Assembly: GCA_009695275.1 (NCBI GenBank)
Contig: SIBF01000003.1
Span: forward strand, 1-53,669
Direction of reading: 5' to 3'
Origin: Pedosphaera sp.
GTDB taxonomy: Bacteria > Verrucomicrobiota > Verrucomicrobiia > Limisphaerales > F1-12-MAGs170
DNA: 53,669 nucleotides
A program made the translations under genes and the position numbers. The notes below the pieces were generated by a model that was given only the letters and a program-made list of their open reading frames with translations, was not told the origin of the DNA and made no database searches. This document shows, in pieces, positions 33,594 through 43,231 of the stretch. Each line of letters starts with the position of its first letter. Positions within the stretch are counted from its first letter, which is position 1.

Positions 33594-34508
33594 TCAGGGC
33601 AACTTGATCCATTCCCGCAACGTATCGAAATCCTTGCGGAAAGCCGCACGCAGCGCTTCTTTGCCAATGCCTTCGCCGTATTCCACGTGGAGAGAAATCG
33701 GCCCTCTGAATGTTGATTCTTTCAGCCAGGTCATGTGTTTCTTATCGACCCGGCCGGTGCCAAGCGGGACATCTTTCACTTTGTTTTGGTCCCACACAAA
33801 ATCCTTCACGCAGACGGCGTTGATATGGGATTTAACCAAATGAAATTGAGTCGGCCAGGAGAGGCCCCCTTCCACTTGAGAGTGGTGAATGTCGTACGCG
33901 AGGCCGATGTCCTTCGGCGGATAGTCCTTGATCAGGTCGAATATGTCCCATAGCGGCGCGCCGACCAAATCCGCGCCTGAATGATTCTGATAAAGGCCGC
34001 TGATGCCGACTTCACGATTGAGTGCCACCAGATCGCTCAGGACGGGTCGCAGCGCCTCGATTTGAGGCCGGATTGCCTTTTTCAAATCATATCGCCACCA
34101 CAGCATCCGATACCGCTGGATGCCAAGCCTGGCCGCCGTGCGGAGCACTTTCTCGGTGTGTGCCTGCGCGGCGCTGTTGATCCCCGAAGTCAGTATCGTG
34201 ATCTCCAACCCGCGCTTCTTGAGCGCCTCGGCGAACTTCGGCAAATCCTCCTCGACGCGTTCAGGCAACACATGTCCACCGGGGCGCACGGTTGCCTCAA
34301 TGCCGTCGAACCCCAGCTCCGCCATCAAGTCCGCAAGATCGTCGTAGCTCAGGAACTGCAGCGGTTTCTCGAATGCGCAAAATTTCCACGGGCCGATTTT
34401 ACCCGTTGCTCCTGCGAAAAACGCGCTGGGTATTACAGCCGCGGCCAGGGTCGCCGTCGCGCTCTGCTTGAGGAATCGGCGGCGGTTCAGGGTCGAATGG
34501 TTTTTCAT
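33594..34508 (-). CDS. TAT-exported sugar phosphate isomerase/epimerase-like protein
   Basis: 304 residues. It begins with a twin-arginine signal, NRRRFLKQSA, followed by a hydrophobic segment ending about residue 32, so it is exported folded. The rest is an AP-endonuclease-2/xylose-isomerase-like TIM barrel: YDDLADLMAELGFDGIEATVRPGGH, the strand-helix repeats through VALNREVGISGLYQNHSG, DIFDLIKDYPPKDIGLAYDIHHS, and SHINAVCVKDFVW with H-x-x-Y. Several His, Asp and Glu residues could bind a metal. The true substrate is unknown; such exported barrels usually act on carbohydrates in Verrucomicrobiota and Planctomycetes. Confidence 0.85.
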   Translation of the reverse strand: MKNHSTLNRRRFLKQSATATLAAAVIPSAFFAGATGKIGPWKFCAFEKPLQFLSYDDLADLMAELGFDGIEATVRPGGHVLPERVEEDLPKFAEALKKRGLEITILTSGINSAAQAHTEKVLRTAARLGIQRYRMLWWRYDLKKAIRPQIEALRPVLSDLVALNREVGISGLYQNHSGADLVGAPLWDIFDLIKDYPPKDIGLAYDIHHSQVEGGLSWPTQFHLVKSHINAVCVKDFVWDQNKVKDVPLGTGRVDKKHMTWLKESTFRGPISLHVEYGEGIGKEALRAAFRKDFDTLREWIKLP

Positions 34509-34553
34509 AAGAGGTCGTGCAGTGGCGCGGCATCAGTATGTAACCCGGATGCT

Positions 34554-34587
34554 CTCGAAAGGAAACCATTCCTTGCATGGTTTCGAG
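34554..34587 (-). terminator. Possible stem-loop between two minus-strand genes
   Basis: CTCGAAAGGAAACCA and TGGTTTCGAG can pair with a small bulge. It lies between the unknown gene ending at 34645 and the isomerase-like gene starting at 34508. No T-run follows, so a terminator role is only a guess. Confidence 0.25.
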
Positions 34588-34644
34588 GGTCTTTCCCTTC
34601 GACAATTGGGGCGCCCATGGCAGCCAGCGTTGACTGATGGTTCA

Positions 34645-35376
34645 TCATGGGCATATATGCCTCAACAGCACTTCAAACTCGATTTGTTGGATCTGTTGCA
34701 GAAGCAGACGTTGAGGCTCGTTCGCCGGGTTCGAAGCGATTTCTTCACAAGCATCAATGAACTTCATTGGATTCCATTTCCTACCTTCCACCAGCGAGGT
34801 GAGCGCCGGGTTCGATTCCTTTGCCAGAATCTCTGCGGCGTGACTGGCGATGAGTGAAAATGTCTCGTGACGACCGACACGGTGAAACCAGTACTTCGCG
34901 TTCGAGTAATCCGGCTCGCGGCGGTGCATGATTCCGTGGATGAATGCGGCATCGGTGGAATGCTCGTCCTGAACGAGCACATGGGCTTCGTCGAGATGAT
35001 CGTGCCACAGGAACGTGGCCGCTCGGACGAGTGGTTGCGCTGGTTGCGAAATTCTCTGACTTTTGAAAACCGCTTCGAGCCGGGACGTTAATTCACCGAC
35101 GGATAGAACTCCCGGACGCACTCTCGGCCCAAGATCGGGAAGAGTGTCGGTTTGGATGGCCTGGTGAATGGCAGAGAATGCGGGAGGATTTGGGTTGGAG
35201 TGGACGTTCACGCCGAAACTTTTCCAAATTGATTCCCATTGGTCAATGCGTGGGCGCGAAACAAGACAATCACCAATAGACACGAACGAGGCCGACTGTC
35301 TTCCGCAGGCTGCAAATGCGTCGAGAACTGCGACGAACGAAACCTCCACAAAACGACCATGGCGATTCGTGTCCAT
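34645..35376 (-). CDS. Conserved protein of unknown function
   Basis: 243 residues. The C-terminal half has a distinctive pattern, ATFLWHDHLDEAHVLVQD followed by FIHGIMHRREPDYSNAKYWFHRVG, which I have seen in uncharacterised proteins of Verrucomicrobia and Acidobacteria. The repeated His, Asp and Glu residues (HDH, HGIMHRRE) suggest a metal site, but no reaction is known. No signal peptide is clear; the first 60 residues are less family-like, so the real start may be downstream. It is followed, 136 bases later, by the TAT isomerase-like gene on the same strand. Confidence 0.7.
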   Translation of the reverse strand: MDTNRHGRFVEVSFVAVLDAFAACGRQSASFVSIGDCLVSRPRIDQWESIWKSFGVNVHSNPNPPAFSAIHQAIQTDTLPDLGPRVRPGVLSVGELTSRLEAVFKSQRISQPAQPLVRAATFLWHDHLDEAHVLVQDEHSTDAAFIHGIMHRREPDYSNAKYWFHRVGRHETFSLIASHAAEILAKESNPALTSLVEGRKWNPMKFIDACEEIASNPANEPQRLLLQQIQQIEFEVLLRHICP

Positions 35377-35493
35377 AAGTGTCCATTCTTGGTTAACAGA
35401 ACTTTAGGGTTTACCAGATCACAGCTTTCCGTGGACGACAGCAGGTGCGGCTGTTAGCGTTGCTTTCGAACCCAATTCAAAGGCGCAAAAACT

Positions 35494-36225
35494 ATGAGTC
35501 CATTCACTGCCGAGATCATCGGCACCATGCTGCTCGTCGTGTTCGGAGATGGAGTGGTAGCCAATGTCCTGCTGAACAAATCCAAAGGCCAGAACGGCGG
35601 CTGGATCGTCATTACGACCGGCTGGGCGCTGGCAGTCACGATTGCCGTGTACGCGGTCAGGTCGATCAGCGGCGCGCATCTCAACCCGGCGGTAACGATC
35701 GCGCTGGCGGTCATCGGACAATTTCCCAGGGCCAGCGTGCCATCGTACATCATCGCGCAGATGATCGGCGGAATTTTTGGCGGAGTTCTTGTATGGCTCG
35801 CTTATCTGCCGCACTGGGGAATCACCGCGGACAAAGGCGCGAAGCTCGGTGTCTTCTGCACTGGCCCGGCAGTGCGCAGCCCGCTGGCGAATCTTCTCAC
35901 CGAAATCATCGGCACAGCCCTGCTGGTGCTGGGGTTGCTTGCCATTCTGACGCCAAAGAATCTCGTGCCGAATTCAGGATTTGAGACGGGCTTCGCGCCG
36001 GTGCTCGTGGGCGTAATCGTTTGGGCCATCGGACTGTCGCTCGGCGGACCGACGGGATATGCGATCAATCCAGCCAGGGATCTCGGTCCACGGATTGCGC
36101 ATTATGTCCTGCCCATCGCAGGCAAAGGCGACTCCGACTGGGGCTATGCCTGGGTGCCGGTGGTGGGACCGATCCTCGGAGGCGTGGCGGGGGCCTTGTT
36201 CTACAAAGCATTCTGGGTGGGTTGA
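35494..36225 (+). CDS. glpF: Glycerol facilitator (aquaglyceroporin, MIP family)
   Basis: 243 residues, six membrane helices plus two half-helices. Both NPA boxes are present: GAHLNPAVT (N64-P-A) and GYAINPARDLGPR (N192-P-A-R-D). The aspartate after the second NPAR is the mark of glycerol-conducting members rather than pure water channels. It lets glycerol cross the inner membrane. It is followed after 46 bases by glpK, which traps glycerol as glycerol-3-phosphate, so the two form one uptake unit. Its promoter should lie in the 117 bases upstream; no operator was recognised. Confidence 0.95.
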   Translation: MSPFTAEIIGTMLLVVFGDGVVANVLLNKSKGQNGGWIVITTGWALAVTIAVYAVRSISGAHLNPAVTIALAVIGQFPRASVPSYIIAQMIGGIFGGVLVWLAYLPHWGITADKGAKLGVFCTGPAVRSPLANLLTEIIGTALLVLGLLAILTPKNLVPNSGFETGFAPVLVGVIVWAIGLSLGGPTGYAINPARDLGPRIAHYVLPIAGKGDSDWGYAWVPVVGPILGGVAGALFYKAFWVG

Positions 36226-36271
36226 GTCTTCGGAGCAAGAGCTTCAATTCGCTTCATGAACTTCACGAAAT

Positions 36272-37756
36272 ATGAAATACATCCTCGCACTTGATCAAGG
36301 AACGACCAGTTCGCGCGCCATTGTTTTCGACCATGCCGGCTCCGTTGTCTCAATGGCGCAGCAGGAGTTCAGGCAGATCTTCCCGCAGCCAGGCTGGGTC
36401 GAGCACGACGCGCAGGAAATCTGGGCCACACAGTCAAGCGTCGCCGCCGAAGCCATCAGCAAGGCGCGTCTCGCCGCGACTGATGTGGCCGCAATCGGCA
36501 TCACCAACCAGCGGGAAACCACCGTGGTTTGGGATCGCCAGACTGGGAAGCCCATTTGTAACGCCATCGTCTGGCAGGATCGGCGCACGGCCAAGGCTTG
36601 CGATCGTCTCCGGGCACGCGGGCTGGCTAAATCGATCCGCAAGAAGACAGGCCTCGTTGTGGACGCCTATTTCTCCGGTACCAAGTTGCAGTGGATTCTG
36701 AACAACGTTCCCGGTGCGAAGGCGAAAGCGCGCGCGGGTCAGCTCGCCTTCGGTACGATTGACTCATGGCTGGTTTGGAATCTCACGAGCGGTCGCCAGC
36801 ACATCACCGATCCAAGCAACGCTTCGCGCACAATGCTGTTCAACATTCACACGGGCGACTGGGACGATGAATTGCTGAAGCTCTTCGGCGTGCCACGCTC
36901 GATCCTCCCGGAGGTGCGTTCGTCAAGCGAAGTCTATGGCGAGAGCCATCTACTCGGTGCGCCGGTCCCAATAGCAGGTATTGCAGGTGACCAGCAGGCG
37001 GCGCTTTTCGGGCAGGTCTGCACCCGGCCCGGCATGGTGAAGAACACTTACGGCACCGGTTGCTTCATGCTGATGAACACGGGTGCAAAGCCCATCGCAT
37101 CGCGGAACAATCTGCTGACCACCGTCGCCTGGCGCATTGGAGGACGAACGGAATACGCTCTCGAAGGCAGCATCTTCATCGCGGGTGCAGTGGTGCAATG
37201 GCTGCGTGATGGGCTTGGAATCCTGACTTCCTCGTCCGAGGTGGAAGCTCTCGCCGCGCAGGCACCCGACAACGGAGGGGTGTATCTCGTGCCGGCGTTC
37301 GCCGGGCTGGGTGCGCCGCATTGGGATCAGTACGCGCGGGGTTTGCTTATTGGGCTCACACGCGGCTCCGGCCGGGCGCAGATCGCTCGTGCCGCGCTGG
37401 AGGGCATCGCTTATCAAGTCGCCGATGTGCTTCATGCGATGGAGAGCGACGCGAAGATTCGCCTCAAGGAATTGCGGGTGGACGGCGGCGCTTGCTCGAA
37501 CAACCTGCTGATGCAATTCCAAGCCGACCTGCTCGGCGTGCCCGTGGTGCGCCCCAAAGTTTCAGAAACAACCGCCTTGGGCGCGGCCTATCTGGCGGGA
37601 TTGGCCGTCGGTTACTGGAAGGACACGAAGGAAATTGCCACGCAGTGGCAGTCCGATCGCCGCTTCGTGGCTTCGATGAAGTCCTCCACGCGCAAGAAGC
37701 TCATTGCGGGTTGGGACAAAGCGCTGGCCCGCGCCAGGAATTGGTCTGAGGTGTGA
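36272..37756 (+). CDS. glpK: Glycerol kinase
   Basis: 494 residues, the family's normal length. FGGY kinase with [13 protein letters not shown] near the N-terminus (phosphate 1), [10 protein letters not shown] and IVWQDRRT (glycerol contacts R-E), [34 protein letters not shown] (phosphate 2), and [24 protein letters not shown] near the end. It phosphorylates glycerol with ATP in the cytoplasm. It lies directly after glpF. It ends 114 bases before the convergent parE; a possible stem TCCGGGAT/ATCCCGGA between them (about 37797-37831) could help termination. Confidence 0.97.
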   Translation: MKYILALDQGTTSSRAIVFDHAGSVVSMAQQEFRQIFPQPGWVEHDAQEIWATQSSVAAEAISKARLAATDVAAIGITNQRETTVVWDRQTGKPICNAIVWQDRRTAKACDRLRARGLAKSIRKKTGLVVDAYFSGTKLQWILNNVPGAKAKARAGQLAFGTIDSWLVWNLTSGRQHITDPSNASRTMLFNIHTGDWDDELLKLFGVPRSILPEVRSSSEVYGESHLLGAPVPIAGIAGDQQAALFGQVCTRPGMVKNTYGTGCFMLMNTGAKPIASRNNLLTTVAWRIGGRTEYALEGSIFIAGAVVQWLRDGLGILTSSSEVEALAAQAPDNGGVYLVPAFAGLGAPHWDQYARGLLIGLTRGSGRAQIARAALEGIAYQVADVLHAMESDAKIRLKELRVDGGACSNNLLMQFQADLLGVPVVRPKVSETTALGAAYLAGLAVGYWKDTKEIATQWQSDRRFVASMKSSTRKKLIAGWDKALARARNWSEV

Positions 37757-37870
37757 GCCTGAGCTTCGAGGAAAGCGCCAGTCTTCAAACTATGAATCCG
37801 GGATATTGTTGAGCGGGGAGGACATCCCGGAAGAGTTCACTCCGGAATTGAACCCTTCCCGAGCGAGTCG

Positions 37871-39700
37871 TCACTCAGCCAGATCCACAACGAGGTTGTC
37901 CATGATGTAATCCTTGCGCTCAGGAGTATTCTTCCCCATGTAAAACGTGAAAATGTTGGAAGCATCATGCTTGGCGGCGTACTCCACCTGGTTCAATTTC
38001 ATTTCCTTCCCGATAAACTGTTTGAACTCGCCCGGAGAAATCTCCCCCAAACCTTTGAAGCGCGTGATCTCGGCGCTCTTGCCTAACTTGGCCGCTGCGG
38101 TGTCGCGCTCGGATTCACTGTAGCAATAGATGGTCTCGTGCTTGTTACGCACCCGGAAGAGAGGCGTTTCCAACACGTAAAGATGTCCCTCGTGAACCAC
38201 TTGCTCGAAAAACTTGAAGAAGTAAGTGATCATCAAGTTCCGGATGTGCATGCCGTCCACGTCAGCGTCTGTGGCCAGAATGACCTTGTCGTAGCGCAAG
38301 TTCTCGATGGTGTCCTCGATGTCGAGCGCGCGCATCAAGTTGTACATCTCATCGTTTTTATAGACGATGTCGCGCTTAAGGTCCCAGACATTGAGCGGTT
38401 TGCCCTTCAGGGTAAATACGGCCTGTGTGTTCACGTCGCGGCAACTTGTGATCGAACCCGAGGCAGACTGACCTTCGCAAATGAACACCATCGAACCGCG
38501 GCCTTTCTCCTTCGCCTTGTCGAAGTGAACCTTGCAGTCCTTGAGCTGGGGGATGCGCAATGTCACCGCTTTGGCACGTTCCCGCGCGAGCTTCTTCACC
38601 TCCTGTAATTCCTTTCGGAGCTGCTTCGTATCCTCGACCTTGGTGAGGATCATTTCGGCAACGCCCTTGTTCCGGTTGAAAAAATGCAGCAACTCCTCAC
38701 GCACGTTGTTCACGAGTTCTGTGCGGATTTCCGTGTTGCCAAGCTTGTTCTTGGTCTGCGACTCGAAGACTGGATCTTTAAGGCGGATGGCCACCGCACC
38801 GACCATGCACTCGCGCACGTCGTCGCCATCGTAGCCCTTTTTGGCATACTCGTTGACCGCCTTGAGCAAACCCTCGCGGAAGGCACTGAGATGCGTGCCG
38901 CCGTCAGCGGTGTACTGGCCGTTCACGAACGAGTAAAAGGACTCACCGTAGCGGCTGTTGGTATGCGTGAAGCAGAATTCCAGAGTCTTGCTCGAGTAAT
39001 GGAGCGGCGGATAAATGGGCTCGGCGTTGTCGTTTGCGAGATCTTCCATGACAAGATCATGCAGGCCATGTCGCGAGACAAATTCCTTTCCGTTGTAAAT
39101 CAGCCTCAAGCCCGTGTTGAGGTAACTGTAATGACGCAAACGGCGCTCGACGAATTCCGGCCTGAACTCGCTCTCCTTGAAAATGGTTGGGTCTGGCTCG
39201 AAGGCGATGAACGTGCCGTTCGGTTCCTTGGTCTTGCCCTTGGATTCCTTCTTGAGCCTGCCCTGCTTGAAAACCGCCTCAACGAAATCGCCGTCCCGAT
39301 GGCTGCGGACGACGAACTCCTTCGCGAGTGCATTGACCGCCTTGGTGCCGACGCCATTGAGGCCGACGCTAAACTGGAAGACATCGTCGTTGTATTTCGC
39401 GCCGGTGTTGATTTGCGAAACGCACTCGATCACCTTGCCAAGCGGAATTCCTCGTCCGTAATCGCGCACGCAAACATTGTTGCCCTCGATGGAGATTTCC
39501 ACCTGCTTTCCGAAGCCCATGATGTACTCGTCGATCGCGTTGTCGATGACCTCCTTGAGCAGGATGTAACAGCCATCGTCATGATGGGCGCCGTTGCCGA
39601 TGCGCCCAATATACATGCCTGTGCGCAGCCGGATGTGTTCGATGCTTGAAAGCGTCTTGACCTTGCTCTCGTCGTAAATGTGTTTCTTGTTGTCAGCCAT
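37871..39700 (-). CDS. parE: Type IIA topoisomerase subunit B (ParE/GyrB-like)
   Basis: 609 residues. GHKL ATPase domain with EVIDNAIDEYIMG (ATP-binding Glu/Asn/Asp), RDYGRGIPLG, and GLNGVGTKAVNALA; transducer domain; TOPRIM domain with ICEGQSASGS (acidic Glu) and ATDADVDGMHIRNLM (DxD metal site). The length and the 'QSASGS' box favour a topoisomerase IV ParE-like subunit rather than a long GyrB. It forms the ATP-driven part of a complex that passes one duplex through another to unlink chromosomes. The partner ParC/GyrA subunit is not adjacent on either side. No clear ribosome site precedes ATG 39700. Confidence 0.92.
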   Translation of the reverse strand: MADNKKHIYDESKVKTLSSIEHIRLRTGMYIGRIGNGAHHDDGCYILLKEVIDNAIDEYIMGFGKQVEISIEGNNVCVRDYGRGIPLGKVIECVSQINTGAKYNDDVFQFSVGLNGVGTKAVNALAKEFVVRSHRDGDFVEAVFKQGRLKKESKGKTKEPNGTFIAFEPDPTIFKESEFRPEFVERRLRHYSYLNTGLRLIYNGKEFVSRHGLHDLVMEDLANDNAEPIYPPLHYSSKTLEFCFTHTNSRYGESFYSFVNGQYTADGGTHLSAFREGLLKAVNEYAKKGYDGDDVRECMVGAVAIRLKDPVFESQTKNKLGNTEIRTELVNNVREELLHFFNRNKGVAEMILTKVEDTKQLRKELQEVKKLARERAKAVTLRIPQLKDCKVHFDKAKEKGRGSMVFICEGQSASGSITSCRDVNTQAVFTLKGKPLNVWDLKRDIVYKNDEMYNLMRALDIEDTIENLRYDKVILATDADVDGMHIRNLMITYFFKFFEQVVHEGHLYVLETPLFRVRNKHETIYCYSESERDTAAAKLGKSAEITRFKGLGEISPGEFKQFIGKEMKLNQVEYAAKHDASNIFTFYMGKNTPERKDYIMDNLVVDLAE

Positions 39701-40119
39701 AATCAGTCAGTAGCAATTGTAAAATCCCCGGGGGAAAACATCTGCGAGCCGGGTTTGGATGCAAGTCGAAATACAGAATTTGAAACTACTCCACTTTGAC
39801 TTGAAACTCACTCTGTCTTCGAATGATACACGTCGGAACCACCGCCAGTTGCATTCCAGGTTAGCGGAATCAGTGCTCCCCCACCCTGCCCCTCCGCCAA
39901 TCAGGTTACGCTTTTTGAAAGCGAGAAAACGTTGCAGACTTCAACGGGCGCTGTCTCCAACCAGGTTCACGGCTGCGACGGTTGCACTAAAGGTTCGAAG
40001 TATCTGCCCTTGCTTTCGTTCATCAGCGGGCACGTCGCGACAAAGGGAACGTCAAAATGAGTTTCAATCCAAACGGTTTGCAGTTAACAAACTAGAACTT
40101 AGATCCAACCCCAACACAC
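39701..40119. other. Divergent intergenic region parE / TolB-like gene
   Basis: 419 bases with no convincing gene on either strand; the frame that crosses it is in the wrong phase for the next gene. It must hold both promoters, but no box is clear enough to name. Confidence 0.4.
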
Positions 40120-41649
40120 ATGAAAATTTCCACATTCCTAATCCTCGCCTCGCTGACCACCGGCTTGACGACTCTCGCTGCATCCGCCCAGGGTGCTTCG
40201 CTGGGGCAGTTCGACGACCATGGCGACATCGGCTCACCGAAGCTGACCGGGTCAGCCACTTACAACGCGGTCTCGCAGGAGTATTCCATCACCGCCGGGG
40301 GGGTCAACATGTGGGCGAATCGCGATGAGTTTCATTTCCTCTGGAAGCGGATGCGGGGCGATTTCATCCTGCAGGCCCGGGTCGAATTCATCAGCAAAGG
40401 TGTCGATCCTCATCGAAAACTCGGCTGGATCGTTCGCAGCAATCTCGACACGGATTCGCCCTACGCGGACGCCACAACTCACGGTGACGGCCTTACCTCG
40501 CTGCAATTCCGGCGGACGAAGAGCGCGATCACGGAACAGGTGCGTTCGACTGTTACCACGCCGGATTTCATCCAGCTTGAACGGCGGGCAGGCGAATACA
40601 TTTTCTCAGCAGCTCGCTTCGGTGAGACGCTCGTGACTTGCCAGACCAATCTCGCGCTTGGTGATGAAGTGTTTGCCGGATTGTTCCTGTGTTCGCACAA
40701 CTCGAACGTGGTGGAGAAGGCCGTCTTTCGCGACGTGCGCATCGTCCGCCCGGCGGCAACGAACTTCGTGCCCTATCGCGACTATATTGGCAGCCATCTG
40801 GAAATCCTGGAAGTGGCGACCGGACGCCGCGAATTGATTCACAGTTCCTCGCAACCCTTCGAAGCGCCGAACTGGACGACCGACGGACGCGCGCTGATCT
40901 ACAACAGCAGCGGACGCGACGCGGCTTACCGCGGCCGCCTTTATCGCTTCGATCTCGCGACCCGGCAGGCGACGCTCATCAACACGGACTTCGCCACACG
41001 CAACAACAACGACCATGTCCTGTCCTTCGACGGCAGGATGCTGGCCATCAGCCATCACAGCACCAATCTCGGCGGACGCTCGGCGGTGTTCACGGTTCCG
41101 GTCACGGGCGGGACGCCCAAGCTCATCACGCCTTTGACGCCTTCCTATCTGCACGGCTGGTCGCCGGACGCGAATTGGCTGGTTTATACCGGCGGCAGAA
41201 ACGACGAGTACGACATCTACAAACGAGCCGCCGATGGCAGCGGTGATGAAATCAAACTAACCGACGTCAAAGGGCTGGACGACGGCCCCGAGTTCACGCC
41301 GGACGGGAAGTTCATTTACTTCAACTCGACCCGCAGTGGCACAATGCAACTCTGGCGCATGAAACCGGATGGCGAGGAGCCCGGGCAAATCACCAAAGAT
41401 GAGTTTAACAACTGGTTCCCGCACATTTCACCGGACGGCAAATGGATCGCGTTTCTCAGCTTTTCCAAGGACATCCCGCCAACGGACCACCCCTACTACA
41501 AACAAGTCGCGTTGCGTCTCCTGCCAATCAATGGCGGAATACCCAAAGTCATCGCTTACATTTACGGCGGTCAGGGCACCATCAATGTTCCGTCGTGGTC
41601 GCCCGACAGCACGAAGCTGGCGTTTGTCAGCAATTCCGACATGAAATGA
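40120..41649 (+). CDS. Secreted TolB-like beta-propeller protein
   Basis: 509 residues with a signal peptide ending near SAQG. Residues 30-210 resemble a concanavalin-type (DUF1349-like) domain (FDDHGDIGSPKLTGSATYN ... HFLWKRMRGDFILQARVEF ... RKLGWIVRS). The C-terminal half has PD40/WD40-like TolB repeats: NWTTDGRALIYNSSG, HGWSPDANWLVYTGG, PEFTPDGKFIYFNSTRSG, PHISPDGKWIAFLSF and SWSPDSTKLAFVS. Proteins with this arrangement are periplasmic or extracellular and may bind saccharides or proteins; the exact job is unknown. Confidence 0.85.
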   Translation: MKISTFLILASLTTGLTTLAASAQGASLGQFDDHGDIGSPKLTGSATYNAVSQEYSITAGGVNMWANRDEFHFLWKRMRGDFILQARVEFISKGVDPHRKLGWIVRSNLDTDSPYADATTHGDGLTSLQFRRTKSAITEQVRSTVTTPDFIQLERRAGEYIFSAARFGETLVTCQTNLALGDEVFAGLFLCSHNSNVVEKAVFRDVRIVRPAATNFVPYRDYIGSHLEILEVATGRRELIHSSSQPFEAPNWTTDGRALIYNSSGRDAAYRGRLYRFDLATRQATLINTDFATRNNNDHVLSFDGRMLAISHHSTNLGGRSAVFTVPVTGGTPKLITPLTPSYLHGWSPDANWLVYTGGRNDEYDIYKRAADGSGDEIKLTDVKGLDDGPEFTPDGKFIYFNSTRSGTMQLWRMKPDGEEPGQITKDEFNNWFPHISPDGKWIAFLSFSKDIPPTDHPYYKQVALRLLPINGGIPKVIAYIYGGQGTINVPSWSPDSTKLAFVSNSDMK

Positions 41650-41734
41650 TAGCGCACATGCTTTCCAATCACTGTAGTGCCGGTCAAAAGGGAAGGTCGA
41701 AACTTCTCAGCACCCAGCCCTCAAAACCCGCGTT

Positions 41735-41941
41735 ATGTACAAACTGCTCGCCTCCTGTCTGCTCATCGCCCTCGGCCAATCCACACTTTTCGCGCAGGAC
41801 GCTCCGCGAGTCATCCCACTCTGGACAACCGGCGCTCCTGGCTTCGAGTCACGGCGCAATGAGCCGGAGCAGGCGGCGGGCTATTGGGTGAAGAACGTCC
41901 ACAACGCTAAGGCACCTCCGGGCCGGACACGCCCCGGTTGA
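41735..41941 (+). pseudogene. N-terminal stub of a secreted esterase-like hydrolase
   Basis: 68 codons: signal peptide ending FAQD, then IPLWTTGAPGFESRRNEPE and YWVKNVHN, which is the start of a family of verrucomicrobial alpha/beta hydrolases (acetyl-xylan-esterase-like). The similarity ends at about 41911, where the frame runs into KAPPGRTRPG and a stop. The catalytic core is absent from the window, so the gene is truncated. Confidence 0.6.
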
Positions 41942-42001
41942 TCCGGCTGATTCTGAAGCCTGCGAACAGCGCCATCTCAAGAACCGCAGCAGAGGCCCGC
42001 A

Positions 42002-43231
42002 CTACAGATAACTCAACCAGACATCCTTGCGCCTGCGTTTCAGATCGGCAAACCAGCGGCAAGCCGGGTAGAGGAGCAATACGGCCAGAATCCAGACTGC
42101 GTAAACGAGGCCCAAACCATACCCGTAGCCGATCACGTGCGGAGTTCCCAGAAAGGAACCCATGGGCACCTGGTAGTTGGGCCATGCAAAGGCCACTGCC
42201 AACAGGTGGATCAGTGGCGCATGCAGGAGATAGTAAAACATCGGCACACGCCCGAACGTGATGAACGGCTGCGCAAGCCTGCCGAGCGGACGGTCAGCCA
42301 ACGAGATGAAGACAATTCCCGGACCGATGGTCATCAGCGCATAGAGCAACGATGGAGGGTATTTGGTACAGTCCAGAAATGACAGGAAGGTAAGGAGTGC
42401 CGTCTTCTGATGCACCCACGGTTTCATGTCCCCATACATGTTGATCGTACGGAGAATGACGAACAGACCGCACAGTCCGAGGCCAAGCTTGAGCAGCAGC
42501 GGCCGGCGCCGATCGCGCTCAAGGCGAAACAATGTTCCAAAGCCATAACCTGCAGCCATGACACCGAGCCACGGAACCAAAGGGTACATGACAATAAATT
42601 TTACGTTAGGACCGAACTGAATCGTCCCTTTCGAAAACAATATTTTCCAAAGTCCTGAAAGCGCGCCGAAGGTTTCGGGCTGGATCTGGTCTAACAAGTT
42701 ATGCAGGGCGACGATGGCCACTCCCATGAACCCGACGAGGTGTGCAGGGACGTAAACGAGCCCCGCGAGCACGATCATTGCGAAGCCAATCGGCCAGAGG
42801 ATCATCATGAAGTTAAACGTGAAGTCCCAGTTGAAGGCCCAGGAAAACCGGATCACGGTCATGTCGAGCAGGATCAACCACAGGCCTCGCGTCCACAGGA
42901 AGCGGGAAAGATCAGGCTTGGATTTCCCACGGGCCGCCCCAAGGAACGCGCCTGTGCCGGCGAGAAAGATGAAATTGGGCGCGCAGTAATGGGTGATCCA
43001 GCGGGTCATGAACAGCAGAGGGTTGGTCCGATCCAGGTCCAACGGTTCGAAATCCACGTTGGTGAAGAAATCACGTACATGGTCCAGAGCCATCACAACC
43101 ATGATGATTCCTCTCAACAGATCCACCGAATCGAGGCGCGGAGCTTTGCTTGCCGGGCGCGGAGCATCAACAGTAGTTTGAACTTCAGCGCTTTCCATGT
43201 TGGGCACAGGCGTGTTGCTCAAGGTTCTCAA
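42002..43231 (-). CDS. DUF1624/HGSNAT-like integral membrane acyltransferase-type protein
   Basis: 409 residues, about ten membrane helices. It opens with RLDSVDLLRGIIMVVMALDHVRDFF, the signature of the heparan-alpha-glucosaminide N-acetyltransferase-like family (DUF1624), in which a membrane His is thought to accept the acyl group. A second family segment is FGRVPMFYYLLHAPLIHLLA. The likely role is moving acetyl groups across the inner membrane to a periplasmic sugar; unproven here. Its start overlaps the stop of the M20 gene by 4 bases, so the two are translated together. Confidence 0.85.
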   Translation of the reverse strand: MRTLSNTPVPNMESAEVQTTVDAPRPASKAPRLDSVDLLRGIIMVVMALDHVRDFFTNVDFEPLDLDRTNPLLFMTRWITHYCAPNFIFLAGTGAFLGAARGKSKPDLSRFLWTRGLWLILLDMTVIRFSWAFNWDFTFNFMMILWPIGFAMIVLAGLVYVPAHLVGFMGVAIVALHNLLDQIQPETFGALSGLWKILFSKGTIQFGPNVKFIVMYPLVPWLGVMAAGYGFGTLFRLERDRRRPLLLKLGLGLCGLFVILRTINMYGDMKPWVHQKTALLTFLSFLDCTKYPPSLLYALMTIGPGIVFISLADRPLGRLAQPFITFGRVPMFYYLLHAPLIHLLAVAFAWPNYQVPMGSFLGTPHVIGYGYGLGLVYAVWILAVLLLYPACRWFADLKRRRKDVWLSYL

